A DNA stretch of 64,000 bases, taken from contig NC_077223.1 in NCBI RefSeq assembly GCF_024763615.1, positions 15,500,001-15,564,000 of the forward strand, written 5' to 3'. Positions within the stretch are counted from its first letter, which is position 1, and each line of letters begins with the position of its first letter. Below are positions 46,074-58,549 of this stretch, in pieces. This stretch comes from Phlebotomus papatasi. Taxonomy: Eukaryota > Arthropoda > Insecta > Diptera > Psychodidae. The position numbers and the translations under genes were made by a program. The notes under the pieces were generated by a model. That model was given only the letters and a program-made list of their open reading frames with translations. It made no database searches and was not told where the DNA came from.

Positions 46074-46564
46074 TTCTATTTTGTTCCTAACTAAGAAAAA
46101 CAGGAAAAGGATTTCTTATTTAAAGGACTTTAAGATCCAAGACTATCTTATAAGTAACACGAATTTATCAAACTGAAATTGATGGTATGGCAAAAAAAAT
46201 GATCTTTCATTTGCATAAAAGCACTGAACATACTTATATAATCTAATTTCAAGATCTCTGCCATTAAAGGCCATAATCTGTTTCCCACATATAATTCATC
46301 CTTTAATGATAGACCCATAATTCACAGTTGTCTGCAAAAGAAATGTAAATTTAAATCATTTGTCGCCTGTAGAATGAACGCGATTTCTATTTTGTTGACT
46401 TTGGGACAGGTCGCTTCCTTACCTTTCTTGACCTCTTGACGCGATTTGTTTGTTTTTCATTTAATACCAAGACAGTCCTCTTTCCATAATATGTAAATCA
46501 ATTTTTTAAGCTATTCGAATATGGTCGGGGAATAATTCTTTTATTGTTCTACTGCTATTTGCAG
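46074..46564. other. Intron end before exon B
   Basis: Non-repetitive sequence. A T-rich tract precedes the acceptor CTATTTGCAG; no other feature. Confidence 0.5.
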
Positions 46565-48090
46565 GAAAGAAATGGAGATCACTTACACCACAAGATCGAC
46601 GGCCATATGTGGAGGAGGCTGAGAGGTTGCGTGTTATTCACATGGCAGAACATCCCAACTATAAATATCGCCCTCGTCGACGGAAACATACAAAGGCCCG
46701 AAGTGGTCCGACTGGAAATCAGCAGAATACCAATTCTGGATCAAATGTCACATCCCAAGCCACGCACAATGGGGCGACAGGTGGTGGGAGTTCTACAGGT
46801 TCTGGTGGTGTCTCCGGTGCTGATATCTATGATGGTGATTCCAATAGAATCAGTCCGTACACTGGGAGTCAGTATGGATTGTACTATAGCAATAGCAATG
46901 CTCTGCATACTCCAGAATCCAGTCCTACGCAGAGTCCAGAACCTCGAGGTGGTCGATCTAAGTGTAGTGATATTAAAATTGAAGATGTAGCATCTCTGCC
47001 AACACCTGAAATGAGTCCTCTGGAACTGGAGAAGGAAGCATATGGAACGGATAAGAAGAATCATGGCTATGTTGACTACAGCCAGGGTCAGGTTAAGGGT
47101 GAAAAAGTGCCACCATCTGCATTTGGCACCTATGAAAATGACGCGGATATGGTCAAGCGAGAGTTCATGGGTGCAACGTCCTATGAAATGTCAGACAAAT
47201 CCAAGTACGAATTTACACCACCAGATAAGAAGTACCAATACGATACGGGAAGCTCGGGTATGGTTGAGAAGAGAACTAGTTCATACTTAGGATCCACTAG
47301 TGCATCAGCTACGACAATTGTCGCTGGAAAGGGCATGTATGTGACTTGTACGAATCGTGGACTTCTGGATCAGGGTCATGTGGTTAGGGGAACGTACTAT
47401 CCACCGTTGGCAACATCGCAGGATCATCAGAATTTGGGAACACCGACTGCAACGACATCTACAGCTGTTCTCAACTATGCCAATCACGTGGCTGGTCAGC
47501 AGAAGCAGCCTAATCATCAAAATCACAATGGGCACAATGGACTTACGCCAGGCAGTGCAATAGATGCTTACTATCAAACTTCCACTCTACCAGCATCTTA
47601 CTCCTATCCCTCCGCTTACAAAGAATACTACCACTCTCATCCACTGCTGCCCCCAATACTGTCAGAGGATCCTGATGGGCGTAAGGAATTTGACAAATAC
47701 CTCCCATCCATAGATAGCAATCACAACAGCTACAGTGACTATGAATATCATCATGGCAGTCCAACTTCTTTCCCACCAGCATCTGCAGCATCAACATCTG
47801 GTCCCATGGCAACCTCACCTGCAAGCTCTCAGCTCCACCTCCATCAAGACTACTATCATCATCAGCAGTTCCACGGATCACCGCTGGCAGCGCCAACGAC
47901 AGTTTCCGGAAACACCGGTGGGACAGCTAGTGGCGCCACCGTGGCCAAAGTTGACGCTATGATCGGTGGAAGTCTACCACCTGGGTATACAACATTGGTA
48001 AATGTTGGAGCATCTGGAGAACAGATTCCTATAACAGATGACTTTAGCAACATTCTTGCAGGTGTCCGCAAAACTTGCTACAGCAACTGA
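46565..48090 (+). CDS. Sox15: SoxF transcription factor, last coding exon: second half of HMG box, C-terminal region, EFDKYL motif, stop
   Basis: After acceptor CAG at 46562-46564, two bases complete the split glycine and the exon continues for 507 codons to TGA at 48088-48090. Its first 43 or so codons finish the HMG box (KKWRSLTPQDRRPYVEEAER, then HPNYKYRPRRRKHTK); the basic tail is the usual nuclear-localisation region. The remainder is a long, probably disordered stretch rich in S, T, G, Y, H and P, with a 'TPESSPTQSPEPR' segment and a 'KIEDVASLPTPEMSP' segment. At 47686-47703 lies EFDKYL in the context DPDGRKEFDKYLPSID. This matches the DxxEFxxYL beta-catenin-contact motif of vertebrate Sox7/17/18 and supports SoxF assignment independently of the HMG box. 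The protein ends ...GVRKTCYSN, a plausible intact C-terminus. With exon A, at least 687 residues are encoded. No frameshift or in-frame stop is seen. The shorter open frames overlapping this exon on both strands are shadows. Confidence 0.96.
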
Positions 48091-48198
48091 CTTTCGAAAA
48101 GGTAATTAAAGAAAGATAATTTGTCTAGATTTTGAAACCAAAATCAAGGTCAAAAATATTTTAAAATTTTAATATTCAGAAGTCAACAGAATTAGGCA
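48091..48198 (+). other. Start of Sox 3' UTR
   Basis: The 108 bases between the stop codon and the P insertion are presumably 3' UTR. The first AATAAA hexamers after the stop are at 48770-48779, beyond P; other candidates lie at about 51108-51175. I cannot tell which is used. Confidence 0.4.
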
Positions 48199-48629
48199 TA
48201 GGGTAAGTGTGCCAAATTTCGGCATAGTTGCATACAAGCGCCAAAGTCTCAAGTTTGAAATGTAATATCTTTAATAGAAATTGACTTTTTTCATTCCTTG
48301 TACATTAGGAGTGTTCCTTAGAACCTTGTAGATAGTTTATCGTTTTTATTTACTTTAAAATTGTTCTTAATACATTTTAAAATTAATAAAAATGTAGACA
48401 TAGCTTTGGTGCCCTATTTCGGCCACCTTCATTCTCATAGTTCCTTGCCCTTCGGGAATTGTTCCAATATCTTTTTCACGTCATCTCGTTTGTCAAAGCT
48501 ACATTTTTTGTTATTCTTTTGCATTGTATAATCTCTAGAGTATATAAAAACTAAAAATTCATGGAAATTCGAGGAACAAAAAATGTGGCCGGAATTGCAA
48601 GCTGGCCGGAATTTTGCACACTTACCCTA
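48199..48629. mobile_element. Family P element, copy 1, just 3' of the Sox stop
   Basis: TAGGGTAAGTGTGCCAAATT and GCACACTTACCCTA are inverted ends with TA. Inside are ATTTCGGC and two GGCCGGAATT words. It matches copy 2 at 60808-61241 throughout. It starts 109 bp after the stop, so it may lie in the transcribed 3' UTR. Confidence 0.82.
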
Positions 48630-48769
48630 CGAAGTTTTTGTATTGTAGATACCCAGGAACTTCCATTTCATTAGAAATGTGCTCTGATTTCTCGACTTTC
48701 TAAAACATCCTAAAATCCTAAAATAAGTATGATCATGATCTTGGAATAGGAATTCATTGTAATATAAAA

Positions 48770-48779
48770 AATAAATAAA
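48770..48779 (+). terminator. Candidate polyadenylation signal
   Basis: Overlapping AATAAA hexamers (AATAAATAAAT) are the first after the Sox stop codon. In AT-rich DNA such hexamers are common, so this is only a candidate. Confidence 0.25.
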
Positions 48780-48830
48780 TCAAAATTTTTTTTCGAAATG
48801 ATTTAGTTATTTGAATTTTCACGGATATTA

Positions 48831-49970
48831 TGGTGCTATTCCAATGAAAAATTAAGATTTTTTTTAGTACTTTACGGTTCGTAAATTACTGACTACGTAA
48901 AGTAACAACTGTTTGGTGGTTTGAGAACACGACTGGGACTGGAGAAAATAGTTGTGACGGGAATCAGCAGAAAAAAAATGTTGATAATACAGAAGCAATT
49001 GAGAACAGATTTTTTTCCCTTCAGAGAAAGGGAGAATCTTTTGGTGCTATTCCAATGAAAAAGTGACCATGTTTTTTTAGCACATTACTGTTCACAAGTA
49101 CTAAAAAAAACCATGTCTGTTCTCATACGTCATTTCAAGGCAAATAATGAGTAGAGAATATTAATGCTGCTCGCCAACTTTTCACCACTGAGAATTCACG
49201 GGAAAACCTGCGAAAACCCGCGGTTGAGGCTAAAGTTGCCAACTCCCGGCCATCCAACTACATCACGCCACCAAGCAAACATGACAGATTTCTCCACACT
49301 GACTTAATGTCAGATGGCATTGTGATCGGGTGAAAGCTTGCTCGGAGGGAATATTCGAATTCGGATTTCGGTTGAACTTTTCTTTTGTGTCAGTTCCTGT
49401 CATGACTTTTTTGTGATTTTGAAACACGACGAGGACTGGGGAAAATATGAAGTTTTTGTGTAAGGAGAAGAACCTTACATCTTGTCAATCATGATAAAGA
49501 TAATGTTGAAAGTACTATGAAAGTGAGAACATTAAATTAATATTGTCGATTTCCCAACCGAAATCTGAATTCGAATATTCCCGCCGAGCAAACTTTCACC
49601 CGATCACAATGCCATCTGACATTAATTGAAATAACATGTGGGAACAGTCATGGTCTTTTTAGTAATTGAGAACAGTAATGTGCTAAAAAACATGCTAATT
49701 TTTTCATTGGAATAGCACCATTTCTCCTGAACATTTTTTAGCACATAACTGTTCTCAAATCTTCTACATAATCGACTTTTCTTCGTGTTGGTTCCTATTA
49801 CGACTGTTTGGTGCTTTTGAAACAGAACAAAGAGTGGAGAAAACAGCCGAGAAAGGACAGGAATCAATGCAAAGAAAAATCGATATTGCAGAAGCATTTG
49901 AGAACAGTTCTGTGCTAAAAAAAATCAAGAGAAGAATTCTCCATTTTCATTTTTCATTAAAATAGCACAA
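48831..49970. mobile_element. Family X compound foldback element
   Basis: GGTGCTATTCCAATGAAAAA opens at 48832 and again at 49043; its complement closes at 49720 and, diverged, at 49970. Inside the inner pair a second inverted pair, 70 bp arms with GATCGGGTGAAAG and AATATTCGAATTC, lies at 49303-49375 and 49555-49625. Units also share directly repeated phrases such as ACGACTGTTTGGTG. This suggests one foldback element inside another of the same family. Confidence 0.7.
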
Positions 49971-52711
49971 TTACCCAGGAATCCTAGGACACCTCTATCT
50001 TTTCCAAACTTCGTCTAAATTCAGTTAAATTGTATAAAATTATATATATTGTATTATATTTAACATGACTTAGCGTCTGTTTCTTTTCTTCTCTGAACGA
50101 CATTTCGTAACTCTTCTCAGATCACAATCTTGTATCAAAATTCAAAAACATATTCAATAGAAATGAGAAGGATGAATAGATAGAAACTTGCCAATTCTTT
50201 TAGTAAATAATTTAGTAGAGAATTTTACTACACATCGTAGATACTATGTAGATTATTCTAATACTCAAGACCCTGATCTCTATGATCAATATCCACTATG
50301 AGTTTTTTGCTTTAGAATCTTTCCCATTTTGTTCTCTTTGAGAAGTTTTACCGGAAATTTTATTTAAAAAAATAAATATTACTCTTAATGTAAATATTTT
50401 ATATCATCTACAAAGCAGGCAAAGTGCAGATTAATTTGAATAAACTAGTTAAAAAAAGAGATGTACGAATGAGGAAATTAAAAAAAGATGATGCAGTGCT
50501 TCCAAGGTTAAACAAAAGTTTGAGAAATTTGTTAGAAAAATAAAAAAAGAGAAAAATTGTATATTTACCTGCACTTGTTAACTAAGGAACAAAGTGAAAT
50601 CTTTATTTCCGTATGTAGGATTCTTTTTGTATTTATTTTATAATATATTTTTTAATTGAACTGTAAATAATTTTTTTGAGTTTAAAAGAAAAATTAGTGA
50701 ACACAGATAAATACTTACTGAAAATAAACAAAAAATACTTATTTTAAATAATATTTACTGAATAGAACCAAAGGTTTCCCTCGACTTTTCCCCTATAAAT
50801 CTATTTTTTTTTAAACATTTTATAGGGTTTTAGTTTTTTTTCAATTTTTTTTTTTAGTTATTTGTATTTAGTAATATTTTTCACATGTCTAAATAGTAAC
50901 ATACATCAAAAGTGACGATAGGTACTTAATGTTTTTTTTTATAGATTCTTTTTATTATAAGCGAAAATGTTTAAAAATAATTTGAAGTGAATGTTTCATT
51001 GTGAAATTTTTTTAAATGTTACTTTTTATGTAAAGTTTTCTTACAAGAGACAGTTCTTTGTAAATCAGTTACGGAAGCAGTTTTATAATTATATTAGAAA
51101 ATGACGAAATAAAATCGTAATGATGTAAAATAGAAAATAAATGAAAAATATTCAGTACAATAAAATGATTTATAAATCAAACCTTAAAAATGCTTTTTTA
51201 TTTTTGATTTTTTTTCTCTGAATTATTTCGGGAATTTCCCTATCATCTGGAGAAATTTTGGAAAGGAAAAAGAAGCTTATTTATAGAAAATACCATCCAA
51301 GATAACGGTAAGATTGCGTTTGTGATACAGTCAAGGCAGGGGAGTCAATCTCATTACGGGCAGTCTTTAAATGATTTCTAAAAGAAGAATTTTTTCCCAT
51401 TCAATTAATATTGTAAGGTACTACCACAAGTGTTACAGTGTGATAGCCACTGAGTGAGAGAAGTGTTATAAATATTCATGAAATGAATTGCATGAATAAA
51501 CTCTTTTAGTTGCAATTACAAACTCTGCAATATCAACAACTTTCAGAAGTGTTGATGGAATTGATGTGTAAAAATCATTTTAAATTTGTGGTGACTGTTC
51601 CATTTTTCTGCATGAAATGACGTCCTCTGCATTGTTTCAACAAAATCTTTAAAATAACAAAAGATTAATTAAGAACTTTGACATATTTTTTTATTATTTT
51701 TTTTATCAAAAAAAATATCACTGCTCTACTGAACTCATTGCGGAGCAACTACGACAATTTGTTCAATGACGAAAGACAATGTTGTAGGTGTACACGAGAC
51801 ACCTAATTATGGGGTCCTCCAGAAGAGAGAATCATTTGGCAGTTGCTGTAAGAATTACCAAGGAAGATGTATAGTGCAATAACATGAAGAAACTACAACA
51901 ACTAGAAAAAAAGAGTTTGATTTAAAATCTTGAGACTGTTAATTTCTTCACCGGAAACACGATAAAATCTCCCATACAAACTCTCGGTCAAAATGTGAAT
52001 AAATAAAATGCTTTTATTTTCGTATTATGAAGTCCACAAAATGAGACGAAAAACCACACTTATAAGAGCCTCTTACACAAATGATGTCAGTTAGTCCCCA
52101 GAAAAATTACCTTTAATTCCGCTATTTTGTAATAACTTTCCTTGCAAGTCAAACTCATGAAAATTCAGAGGATTATTTTGTATATCTTACGTGATTTATT
52201 TTTGAGTAATTTCGTTGAAATCTCAAAAGCAAATTTGTTGACAAGGGCTTTACGTAAGGGTAAATAATATGAGCATCAGACTTAAGACTTAATCATATGG
52301 CTGATATGGCTCAACTGCTGTAATTTCTCAATAAGAAATATTTTTGAGAAACATTTTTACTTAGTTTTATATAATTATAGCAATTGACTTAATATATATT
52401 AAAAAAATATTGAAACTGCTTTTTGTTTAGAAAATCTAGATCTTCAGAAATTGGGATAAACATCTTGTCTGAAGACTTTTTACGTTCTCGGTTTATGTTT
52501 GTTGTTCTAACCCTGAGATAATCAATTCACTCCTTAAGGCCCAGAATACAGAGTACCATGCTCCCGTTACCTCGATCAAACCAAGGCTGACTCCCCTGTC
52601 CACGAATATACTCCTTGCAGTTCCATACTCGCGGGGGGAAACGACTGACAACCTTTAAATGATGACTGTAGAAATTTTAATAGAAGAACCGTTTTATACA
52701 TATCATATACG
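49971..52711. other. 3' flank without a gene; N-like fragment at 52262-52510
   Basis: Very AT-rich with long T/A runs. Family N words (ATATGGCTCAACTGCTGTAA and neighbours) occur at 52262-52510. No open frame or RNA gene is seen. 50400-51190 might be distal 3' UTR; no evidence beyond AATAAA hexamers. Confidence 0.35.
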
Positions 52712-52967
52712 TACACTGAGAAAAAAGGGGCTCCGATTAACTCTTTTTCGTCGTAACTTTAACGCTTTTTTGGTGTAAAAATATATCAACATTTTTTAAT
52801 GTTAATTTTACACCTTTTTAAGGGTAAAATTAACATGAAAATGGGTAACTTTAACCCCTAATGCACCTAAAAAGCATAATATTTACACCGATTTCGGATC
52901 AATACTGAAGGGGAAAATAAACATTTCCAGAATGTTATTTTAACTTTTTCGGATTTCTTCTAGTGTA
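52712..52967. mobile_element. Family A MITE, copy 4, reverse orientation, clear TA duplication
   Basis: TA precedes CACTGAGAAAAAAGGGGC and follows TTCTTCTAGTG. The interior is the reverse complement of copies 1-3. This copy defines the family's TA target. Confidence 0.87.
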
Positions 52968-53379
52968 TGTATTCAATTAGGATTTTACAATTTCTAATCC
53001 AAGGTAAGTCTTCAAAATTAATAAAATCCTTTTTACTTAGATTTCTCAAGTCAAACATTCTGCATTCAAGAATACAAAAAGTACAATGATGCCTTCAATA
53101 GATACAGCGAAATAGAAACAATAGTGTCTCAGCTGCACGAATTTTTTATTAGATAAGAGTTTTCTTAAAGTTTTAACTTAAAATTAAAGGCAAATGATCA
53201 ATAGCGCTTTTAAAAATCGTTTGAGTTGTTTCTTTAGTTAGACTTTGAAACACATCAAAACTGAATTAAACATCTAGTCTTAAATCTGTGTAAGGTCATA
53301 TGACGGATTTGGTTTTCATTGATATAATAAATAGTTTAATATTTTAACGAGTAATATAAGTGGAGCGAGTCAACTAGCA

Positions 53380-53527
53380 TTAACCCTTTAAGGACGAGAG
53401 GGTCGAAAATCGGGAGTTAGAAAAAATCAATTTTTCTGACTTTTTAGAGCAATACACAACTTTAGATGACCGTAGCACATATTTCACTTTTGGGTCACCA
53501 GTGGCCCAATCGTCCTTAAAGGATTAA
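53380..53527. mobile_element. Family AA (piggyBac-like) MITE, copy 2, 148 bp
   Basis: TTAACCCTTTAAGGACGAGA at the left and ATCGTCCTTAAAGGATTAA at the right: intact TTAA on both sides and 13-bp or so inverted ends. Confidence 0.8.
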
Positions 53528-54734
53528 CTCATTCGAGTGGATTCAAAATGTATGTCCCTGTAACTGATAGGCCATATTTTAGAGCTAAAATATTACTGAA
53601 TTTCCCTTTAATTATGAAACAAAAAGAGTTTAGAGATCTAAATTAATATATTCTTTTACGACAAAAAAGGTTTAAAAGCTGACCCTGCTTATTACGAGAT
53701 TAGAACAGGTTTTTCAATATTTCACTGTTTAAAAGTCCCTCGAGATCAGCTTTTAAATTAAAGAAAACTTGAATAATTTTGACAGAACTATTTCAGTTCA
53801 GAGTTGTTTTTTGTGAGAGTTTTTCCTACACAAACGTAGGGAATTTTCTTCAATATGGACTTAATTTCTCTAATGTGTAGAAGCCATTAGAGCCAATTAG
53901 AGCGAAGAATTTTTAAAAATATTAAACGAAATTTAAGAGAAAGATTAAAAATAAAAAGTAGGAAAAATATTATTAAAGAAAGATTAAAAAATATAATAAA
54001 GTTGTTAATAAATTATTTAATTTCCATTGAATATTGTGTTCATTCACGTTAACAGTGATTTGCTTAATAGACTTGGAGTGAAAAATACCTTGTAAATTAC
54101 GTTTTTCGTGTGAAAAATGGTCAATTTTGTCAGAGGTTCTCCAGCAGCATGATACTTCTTATTTATACCTAAAGAAGCAAAGGAGCATCACCCATACCAC
54201 CCCTATGAACAAGATGCAGTACAAGAAGTCTTACAGAATAGTTCCGAAAAGGTAAGGGAATTACATGAATCTGCGTATACTTGAAATGCCAAAATTAACT
54301 TAATTTATTTATAATGAATTGTGTGGAAATTTTTCGGGTTTCTTAGCACATCCTTCAGTTCATTCTAATAAACAGGAAAAGGATTTGGTAAGTTGGGTTA
54401 TTAAAATAGAGTAGTTTGGTGTGGGAATCCATTATGAAATATCGACTATCCAAAATTACAAGCAAAGTGTCATGAATTACAAACAAGGTGCCCATAACTA
54501 CAGTCAAAATAATATCTATTCTTTTATTTATTATTAAACGTATTTAGATCCATTTTTAAGAAAACAAAGACGATAAACCAATTTTCAAGTTTTCAAACAA
54601 CAATCCTGAAAGGGTAGTATCAAAAAAACTTTAATTTGTACTAAAAATATTATACTTTAAACTTAGGACATTGGTGATTATGCAGTCTATTCCAAATTAG
54701 ACGCATTTCCCTTACAAGACAAAAAGTGGTATAA
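53528..54734. other. Flank without a gene
   Basis: AT-rich sequence, no open frame of interest, no repeat copy recognised. Confidence 0.35.
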
Positions 54735-55312
54735 AACGTACTATTATTCGAACGTATTATTTAAACGTATTATTTAAACGTATTATTCGAACGTTCATGC
54801 CTTCGAATAATGTGATTTTTTTTTTCATTTTTCCTTAAGAAATTTAGGGGAATGTTGGCATGATTCGCACAGAGTGAACCTTCATACAACGCAAATTTTC
54901 TCTTTGTGTGCAAAAAGATAGTTCGTCATTTCTTAGCCATAAGATAGATCATTATTAAGCTCATGAAACGAGATGAGAAATGGTAGGTCAGTTCTCTACA
55001 AACAAAGAGAAAATTCGCATCGTTTGAAGGTTCACTCTGTGCGAACCATGCCTACATTCTCCTACACATTTCTATTAAATATTAGTTAGCTTCTCATCAA
55101 TTATTGATAATTACGTGATAATTGTATGTAAGTCTCTTAAAAAAAATAAAAGAAATTCACATTATTCGAATACACAATTATCACATAATTATCAATAATT
55201 GATGATAAGCTAACAAATATTTAATAAGAATTTGCAAATCTTTTAGAAAAATAAAAGAAAATTCATATTATTCGAAGGCATGAACGTTCGAAGGGAGAGT
55301 ACTCTCCCCTAC
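54735..55312. mobile_element. Family B, copy 3, rearranged, hosting family C copy 2
   Basis: The left edge is preceded by three tandem ACGTATTATTT-like units (54735-54785). Then come ACGTTCATGCCTTCGAATAA (54791), C copy 2, the rest of B with ATTATTCGAA at about 55165, and a second inverted part ending in CGTTCGAAGGGAGAGTACTC and CCCTA (55312). The right part is longer than B copy 1 because of an internal partial duplication. Confidence 0.72.
54845..55064. mobile_element. Family C MITE, copy 2, inside B
   Basis: TAGGGGAATGTTGGCATGAT at the left and CATGCCTACATTCTCCTA at the right, with GTTCGCACAGAGTGAACC-type subterminal words as in copy 1. It sits at a different site in B than copy 1 does, so the two insertions are independent. 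Confidence 0.85.
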
Positions 55313-57482
55313 CAAAAAATATACGTTCTTATATAAAATTTTCTTAAAAATCCAAATTTTAAGTACGAATTTTACTTATTTTGAAACAAAATATATTTTA
55401 CTGTTTAATTTTAATTGAATCTAATAATAAGAGTATACTTTTCCATAGTAAAGTTAGTTATTTTATAAGAAGTATCCAATCAAATTACTCTACCATTTCG
55501 TATTAGAATAGTCTTTCGAAATTAATAATCATGTTTCTCCTCTCAATTTCAACCGAAATTGTGGAATGATTTTTTTAAGGATGAAAGACTTTTTCGTTAA
55601 TGAAAATTAAGCAATCAGTGGTTTGTTTTAATCGTTTGTTCCACATGTTGTTCATTATGGATAGTTTTCAGCATTATTTGATATGCTACAGCCGATTTTG
55701 CAAGAATCAATTATGTTTGATGGACATGAAAAAGTTCGTATGACTGCAATATCTTAAATAAAGCTTCCAAAAAGCTTGAGAATTGACCTCCTTTCGCATC
55801 AAGACATCCAGTGAATTACCACATTCAAATTAAACTGAAAAGAGTAAGCGTTTTGGACTATTAAACGTTGTAATTGTCGATTTTATGGTCACGCATGGGC
55901 GATCGAAGTTTGAGAGATGTTTATCACTATTAAAAGAAAGAACTCAAAAAAGGTCTTTACTAATTTCCTATTTCTAATATATAGGAAATTCATTTTGTGT
56001 TTTGCTTGGGGGAGTTTTAAACTCTTTTTTTATGTTCTTCTTTTGAGTTCTGTTTTTTTCTTTCTTTTGACTGAAAAACCATTCTTTTTCGCCCAATTTT
56101 GCGCGGCACTTGAGAGCAAAACAAGGTGGTTAGAGTACCTTGTATAAACTTGAAATAAATGATACTATGGAAGCAGTCTCAGAGTTGTTTTATAGTGATT
56201 TTTTTTCGCGCCAAGAACTTTAATTGATGACACCTACAATTAGTCTTTTAGTGTTTCAGTTGAGTAACTTGTCGGAGTTTTTTTTCGCATAATGTCCCTT
56301 CCTGGCAATTAAACACGTAGTATAGAAGATCTTTGCGGCAAAACTTAGATGACACTTTGAGGAAGATCTTGAATAAATCCAGCATATATTTATTGCTCCA
56401 ATGTAATGTTGTTTTGCAATGAAATCAGATGAATTTATGCTCATGGAAATGAGACATCATTTAAAATTCAAATTCATGCTATTGCATTAAGTTTGTAAGA
56501 ATTTATGAGAATCTTGTTCCGATTATCGCGCTAGAAAAGGTGTCTCCTTTTGATATTTTCTATGGATTTCTTTTCTATTTTCAGTGAGGAAAAAATGTTC
56601 TCCCAAGAAAGATAGGGTAAATATTTTCAATCTTCCGATCAGCATCATCCTTAAGAAATATGTATTTTCGCATATAGATGTGCAATTGCGAAGGTAATAA
56701 ATTGTTCCTCAAATATTTCTCAAGATTTGCAGTATTGTGTGTGTGCAGTTGCAAGATGCTATATAGCAGCAACACCTTTTTTTGCGTGCAATTTTGCACT
56801 CAATTTCACACAGGAACAAATAAAATACTGAAATTGCAGCAAAAAAGCCAAGCCATACTTTCGATTTTTCATGCAGATTAAATTGCAAATAAATGACTTG
56901 TGAATTAGGAACATTATCTCTGTTTTTTTTTACGAAATTCCTTCCGTTTCTCCCAACAGCCACATTCTTGCAAAAGTCTCAAAAGTTGAAAAATTTATTT
57001 AAATACACTATACAAGTATCCAATTGTTAAAATTTTACCCCAATTCTCACGATATAAATTTATGTATATAATCACATTAAATGACTTGATATACACTGGA
57101 ATCACGGCAGTTCTGTATTATTTTTTTCTTCTTATTTTACTTATTCATCAACTGGATGAACTCCAATTTGAGTCCAGTTTCGTGTGTTCATTTGAGATTT
57201 AGTGGAGGTGACTCTAATTAAATAAATTTTCATCTCTTTGCCTCCCAAAAGAGACTTTCCGCAGGAAATAGCGTTAAAATTAATTTCATTAATGCAGATG
57301 TAGAGCACATTTTGTGGGATGAATTGGATGAAAGATGAGAGACATTCCCAAGTAACATTTCTTCACAAAACTGGAAAATTAACGTAAAGACAAGTTACCA
57401 ATAAGTAAAATTACTTAGGTTGGTGGTAACACTGTTAAATTTCATGCCTTATTATAAATAAAGTTTGTTTTAAATTATAGCA
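55313..57482. other. Flank without a gene
   Basis: AT-rich sequence with chance open frames on both strands at 55917-56147 and 56581-56963. The peptides are F/L/C-rich without a domain. No repeat copy recognised. Confidence 0.35.
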
Positions 57483-57638
57483 TAAGGGGAGGCTTTCAGG
57501 CTTCGCACACACTTTGCCTTCGAACACTTCATTAATGAATCTGACGTATTTTTTAGGAATTGTTTTCATTAAAGGAGTATAGAAAAATATGAAGTTCTCG
57601 AAGCCAGAGTGTGTGCGAACCCTAAGAGCTTTCCTCTA
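57483..57638. mobile_element. Family D MITE, copy 3 (uninterrupted, 156 bp)
   Basis: TAAGGGGAGGCTTTCAGG then CTTCGCACACACT at the left; AGTGTGTGCGAACCCTAAG then AGCTTTCCTCTA at the right. It is the empty reference for the nested copy at 18896. Confidence 0.82.
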
Positions 57639-58549
57639 GTTCTCATTTTCTAAAAAGTTCTGAAAAGCTTGCATAAAACTCACAGACTGTGACATTGCTT
57701 GAGAAACATAAATAAAAATTCCAATGACTATTTTTACTATTTTCTTAATTTTTAATACCTTTTCTCTTTGCTTATTTTACAGAAATTATTATGCTCACTA
57801 AAAACTCAAAAAAAAAAACAATTTTTCTAGAATTTACTGACAATAATATTCTAACATATTAAAAATAACACCGTTTTCCCTCGCAAACGGCATTTTCAAG
57901 CTTTTAGTCAAAGAAAATCACCGAATATCATTTGAAATACTATTAACGTTTTTATTATCTCGTCGTTTTCTATTTGGCAAATAAAGGGGATCCTGTAATT
58001 ATATGCACTTCGGGTTTACGTACGTGACAGGTTGCACACACAATTATGCATTTTTGCCTAATATTGGAAACTAATTTTAAACAATTTTTGAAATACCCTC
58101 AAGTGCTTGCAAGTATTTTTATGCGGTAAATTTGAAGATAAGAAACTATTCTTATGAAAAATGAAAAGTTACAGAAGAAAATAGGTATGAAAATCAGCGC
58201 CAAAAATTGTTGAATTATTACGCGTTCTTGTAACTTATTCGAGGGTTATCTTCAGCGTTTATACAAATTTTCTGGTTGCATAAAGCCATTTCACGCAGTT
58301 TTTTCGATCTCGAAAATATACATCAGGGACCCCCTGTATTGCACACATTCAAAACAAATATTTTTAATCTAGAGACTACGGTTATAGACCTTATACACTT
58401 AATGGACAGATTGCAAAAATTTTAAGTTCTTACATAAAACAGATTTCGAAAATTCATAAAAATGTTAATTACATTGTAAACTAATAATTTTATAATTTTT
58501 CGAAATCTTTGCAGTCTGCCCATAAGTGTATAACTTCCATCAGTGATGA
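57639..58549. other. Flank without a gene
   Basis: AT-rich; nothing I can assign. Confidence 0.35.

Larger units (their letters stand above)
8256..46564 (+). other. Phase-1 intron splitting the Sox HMG box, 38,309 bp
   Basis: The donor GTAAGA at 8256-8261 and acceptor CTATTTGCAG ending at 46564 join exactly in frame, restoring the uninterrupted HMG sequence KMLG-KKWRS. An intron inside the HMG box is, as far as I know, typical of SoxF genes; its 38 kb size is large for Diptera. Much of it consists of the mobile elements listed separately. The stretches between them are AT-rich with no exon I can support, but they are the natural place for enhancers. Confidence 0.93.

Noticed and set aside
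46544..47962. Shorter frames on both strands overlapping exon B
   Set aside because: They are shadows of the 507-codon Sox frame, which carries the HMG box and EFDKYL motif.
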